Shown here one piece after another: positions 39,640 through 41,870 of a stretch of 41,870 nt of DNA. The position numbers and the translations under genes are program-made. Under the pieces are notes generated by a model. It searched no databases, was not told the DNA's origin, and saw only the letters and a list, made by a program, of their open reading frames with translations. The stretch is taken from IMG/VR virus record IMGVR_UViG_3300013101_000001, positions 1 to 41,870 of that record; one strand, 5' to 3'. Numbering within the stretch: the stretch's first letter is position 1; each line of letters starts with the position of its first letter. Source of the DNA: a virus.

Positions 39640-39970
39640 GGGAGTTAATGTGTCTGTATAGGTTAATTAAAGACGCTTTATCACAAGTAAATAAAGCACC
39701 TCATCTTTCGCCCGAAAAGTGTTACTAATGATGACGTGCAATAATTTTAGCATACCGAGTCATTAGTGTTGTGTTGATATTTAAAACTGATTACATAGCG
39801 TTTAAACGAACGTAAAGTGGGTGTATAGGCATTTAAAACGTCTCAGGGCGTGATTATGTTGGTATGGGGGTAATCGTGCTTATATTTGACGTGAGAGATA
39901 GGATAATTGATTAAATGCTTAGTTTTTCTTTTAATAATTCAATAACGAGTTCAAACTGGATAAAAGTTGA

Positions 39971-40374
39971 GGTACTAAAGAGAATTATTAAAAGAAAAAT
40001 TAAGGGGTCTAGCACCCATCAGTCCCTAAAGTACCCTAAAACGGCAGTACCCCACTTCTAAAAACCCTCAGCAACTCTATGGCATTTTACCAACCCTCTC
40101 TAAACCCCTAAGTTGTGGGATTTGCTGTATATGCTGTGTTGAGAGTGTATATTAATATATTTAAGGGGACTAAGGGTACTATAGGTACTACACACCGTTT
40201 AAACACCAGTATTTGGGCGTTTCAAAAAAGTACCCAAGGCAGTACCCTTTAAAAAAGCAGTACCTTAGCAAAAAATGAGAAAACCCGATATTTGGGCGTT
40301 TTAAAGGGTATTTTGCCTGTTTTTCACGAAATGAGTCCATTAGTACCCAATAGGTACTTGTTCCTAAAAGTACT
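39971..40374. repeat. Array of AGTACC/GGTACT hexamers
   Basis: The hexamer or its complement starts at 39971, 40030, 40046, 40175, 40184, 40229, 40241, 40259, 40342, 40353 and (as AGTACT) 40369. Eleven copies in about 400 bp far exceed chance. Spacings are short and irregular (9 to 18 within clusters). This looks like a multi-site protein-binding array. Confidence 0.7.
40210..40301. repeat. 13-bp direct repeat TATTTGGGCGTTT
   Basis: Exact copies lie at 40210-40222 and 40289-40301, 79 bp apart and interleaved with the AGTACC array. A related CCTATTTTTGGGCGG lies near 1584 in the iteron region. Confidence 0.75.
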
Positions 40375-40511
40375 CCAAAAAGGGGCAAAACAGAGGCTTT
40401 AAGATAGACTAAGCTTAGTCGTTTTTGTTACATTTGGGGAAAAAGATGTTTGTAGATGTGAAAAATCGTAGGATATTTGTTGATATTTATGGAAAAAGAT
40501 GAGAAAAGAGT

Positions 40512-40524
40512 GGGGAGTAGCCCC
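40512..40524 (-). terminator. Hairpin after the helicase gene
   Basis: Read leftward, GGGG, a five-base loop and CCCC are followed by ACTCTTTTCTC. The stem begins 13 nt after the helicase stop. It is short, but placed where a terminator is expected. Confidence 0.45.
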
Positions 40525-40536
40525 CCTTAAATGCCG

Positions 40537-41870
40537 TTATATATCTCTAAATCTGATATTATTTGACTTCTTTGTGTGATTCAAGTACTTGGATAGGTCT
40601 CTTCCTCGAACGTGTGCGGACTTATTTGGTGAGATAGATTCATAGAGACACGCTAACATGTGAGCCTCTATTCTATTCGTATTTAGTTGGCTCTTAACCT
40701 CTTCCAAAAGCTCTTCGGGAGTATCAAATGTAAGCGGAATTCTCTTAACTTTTACTGTTATGGATACCGCGATATTAACGGGAGTATCGCCGTTGTTTTC
40801 CGCATCTTCAAAGATGTCATGGCATACCCTACTCAGGTACTCGTAATCTCTGTCTTTTAGTGCATTACATAACACCTCTGTTCTACCTATGGACATCTCT
40901 ACAACACTCTTCTTTGCCTTGCTATCTAAAGGTGTGGTTGCGTCTCGTTCATCTGTCTTGATTAGCATCAGTTGAACACATAAAGCGTGAGCCTCCTCTT
41001 TTATGAGGTTAACAAAAGTAGAAGCATTACCAATCCCTTTTTCCTTTGCCAGTGTTCCTATGTTTTTGTCCGATGTATCCATGACAGAGTATCTTCTATC
41101 TTTTCCCTCAATTTGGATAGGCACGGCATCATTAGAGTGAAACCACATATTGAAGTAATTCTTCTCTTCCACCATGTCAACACCTTTCTTCTCTATTTGT
41201 AGACTATCATCGGATACATACATCTTCAATTTCTCGTATGTGCTGTTACCCTCTCTGTAATCCGCTTTAACCTCGTTTGCCAAGATAAACATCTTGTTGC
41301 TCAACTTACCGTTAAAACGCCCCTCTAAGTCAACCTGAGACAGCGTATCCGTCAATGTGTGTCCATATATCTTTTGTATTATCTGCGAAAATATAACCCC
41401 TTTTCCTGTCCCCTGTATACCCCGCGATACAATCGAAGTTCTAGTTTTTCTTCTATTTTGCACTCCATAGGCTAACCAGTTGATAAAGAAATCTCTCTCC
41501 TTAGGATTAGGGAAGACATTATCAAACAACATTTTACATGTAGGGATAGAATCCCAATTTACACTTGGCATCTCTGTATTTGAATCTTTTCGTATCTTCA
41601 TATATGTGGTAGGAATAAAGCTGTTTATTCTTGCCACACCTGAGAGGGGAGTGAGTGGTTCATCTATAAAAGGGTCAAACACAATACTTTTGGTTGGGAG
41701 TATTGAAACCAATGATTTAGGAATAAAAGAACCTCCCATAAAGTCAGACGCTATACTTCTAACAGTATCGTATCTCTTTACATGTCGAGATTTCCCCTTA
41801 CCATCGGGAATGTGAAAATAACACATCTCCATAGCGTCATCATAGAAACACTCTATGTGAGGGTTAATAA
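40537..41870 (-). CDS. SF3-type replicative helicase, main part (joins 253..1)
   Basis: This is the main part of a 487-residue protein whose first 56 residues are encoded at 253..124. Walker A is GIQGTGKG (about residues 194-201 of the whole), Walker B is MFILANEV (about 237-244), motif C is NMWFHSND (about 283-290) and the arginine finger is in DRRY (about 300). This is the SF3 / DUF5906 pattern of D5-like helicases and of the C-terminal half of the NrS-1 phage polymerase; the primase-polymerase half is absent. It would form a hexamer at the fork with the separate TOPRIM primase (11014). The C-terminal 130 residues are helical and unassigned. Confidence 0.87.
   Translation of the reverse strand, partial: INPHIECFYDDAMEMCYFHIPDGKGKSRHVKRYDTVRSIASDFMGGSFIPKSLVSILPTKSIVFDPFIDEPLTPLSGVARINSFIPTTYMKIRKDSNTEMPSVNWDSIPTCKMLFDNVFPNPKERDFFINWLAYGVQNRRKTRTSIVSRGIQGTGKGVIFSQIIQKIYGHTLTDTLSQVDLEGRFNGKLSNKMFILANEVKADYREGNSTYEKLKMYVSDDSLQIEKKGVDMVEEKNYFNMWFHSNDAVPIQIEGKDRRYSVMDTSDKNIGTLAKEKGIGNASTFVNLIKEEAHALCVQLMLIKTDERDATTPLDSKAKKSVVEMSIGRTEVLCNALKDRDYEYLSRVCHDIFEDAENNGDTPVNIAVSITVKVKRIPLTFDTPEELLEEVKSQLNTNRIEAHMLACLYESISPNKSAHVRGRDLSKYLNHTKKSNNIRFRDI
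41748..41870. repeat. Terminal direct repeat, right copy (= 1..123)
   Basis: Identical to 1..123 and inside the helicase gene. It marks the circular join of the sequence. Confidence 0.97.

Larger units (their letters stand above)
233..40002. repeat. Genome-wide dispersed 16-17 bp word AATTATTAAAARGAAA (about 38 copies)
   Basis: Read by eye. Copies with the purine-rich strand on + start near 3531, 6893, 10721, 11880, 14577, 15259, 16901, 19240, 20294, 24323, 26032, 27930, 28569, 30571, 32589, 35057, 36135, 38902 and 39982. Copies on the other strand start near 233, 2576, 3864, 6718, 9649, 12126, 13000, 15077, 16588, 19784, 20914, 23274, 23953, 27763, 30986, 32130, 33280, 37015 and 39923. The A run varies from 4 to 6 and one G/A position varies. 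About 15 are intergenic, often 10-50 nt before a start codon. The rest are inside genes, encoding unrelated peptides (LLKEKL, IIKKET, FSFNNL, FLLII) according to frame. This shows selection on the DNA word itself. Confidence 0.88.
39640..40536. other. Non-coding region of about 900 bp, candidate origin or packaging/control region
   Basis: No credible gene is seen here. The region holds a perfect 8-bp inverted repeat ACTAATGA/TCATTAGT (39724-39731 and 39760-39767), the 10-bp palindrome CGTTTAAACG near 39799, and two dispersed-word copies in opposite orientation (39923-39940 and 39982-40002). It also holds an AGTACC array (39971-40374), two copies of TATTTGGGCGTTT, and an AT-rich stretch with GTATATTAATATATTTAA (about 40147). 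It lies between the leftward operon promoter and the end of the helicase gene. A replication origin is plausible; a packaging start is an alternative. Confidence 0.5.

Noticed and set aside
40188-40388. Leftward open frame of 66 codons in the AGTACC region
   Set aside because: No ribosome site, odd composition (many W, Y, F and P), and it is made of the repeat array read in one frame. It is more likely non-coding.
8933-41870. Temperate lifestyle genes (integrase, excisionase, CI-like repressor)
   Set aside because: I looked for tyrosine- or serine-recombinase motifs and classic repressors and saw none. Operator-like repeats alone do not show lysogeny.

Overview
The window is one complete circular-mapping genome of a tailed double-stranded DNA phage with a long non-contractile (siphovirus-type) tail. 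The first 123 bases are repeated exactly at the end (1..123 = 41748..41870), and one replicative helicase gene reads without a break across that junction, so the molecule closes to about 41,747 bp. The DNA is AT-rich. Almost every gene has an AAGGATA-type ribosome binding site, promoters have good TATAAT/TATACT -10 boxes but mostly no -35 box, and the helicase resembles the C-terminal part of the polymerase of the vent phage NrS-1. Together these suggest a Campylobacterota (Sulfurimonas-like) host; that is an inference. No integrase, excisionase, partition gene or recognisable repressor was found.

Layout. 1..253 and 40537..41870 (minus) are the two halves of an SF3-type helicase. 554..1366 (minus) is a PP-loop (PAPS-reductase-like) enzyme. 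It is followed by a 370-bp divergent intergenic region with three 22-bp iterons and an AT-rich stretch, a plausible origin. 1737..3810 (+) holds four membrane or exported proteins, three sharing a C-x3-W-D-x2-N motif. 3958..5901 (+) holds a kinase-like P-loop protein, a cytosine-methyltransferase homologue that has lost its catalytic residues, and a small protein. 5977..11991 (+) holds an unknown protein, an SF2 helicase, the terminase pair and a TOPRIM primase. A canonical promoter at the end of the primase gene appears to drive a ~100-nt RNA that ends in a strong terminator (12023..12123).

12188..19781 (+) carries two large tail-fibre/tail-tip proteins around a lysis cassette (two holin-like proteins, an overlapping i-spanin/o-spanin pair, a possible endolysin) and a fibre-assembly-like protein. 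19815..31546 (+) is the head-to-tail morphogenesis run: Mu F-like minor head protein, protease/scaffold, decoration protein, major capsid, connectors, tail tube, a chaperone pair joined by a -1 frameshift, and an 1827-residue tape measure. From 31543 leftward genes dominate. They include a recombination module (YqaJ exonuclease, ERF annealing protein, RuvC-like resolvase, SSB), several unknowns, and a duplicated two-gene cassette of small acidic proteins. The portal gene (34725..35879, +) sits alone among them. 39587..40536 is non-coding and rich in AGTACC repeats, a second origin or control candidate.

Two genome-wide DNA signals stand out. A 16-17 bp word, AATTATTAAAARGAAA, occurs about 38 times in both orientations, inside and between genes and in unrelated reading frames. 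About nine near-identical promoters share CTATAAGG placed 10 nt before the -10 box, plus a shared leader; several overlap an AACCTTA-N3-TAAGGTT inverted repeat that looks like an operator.
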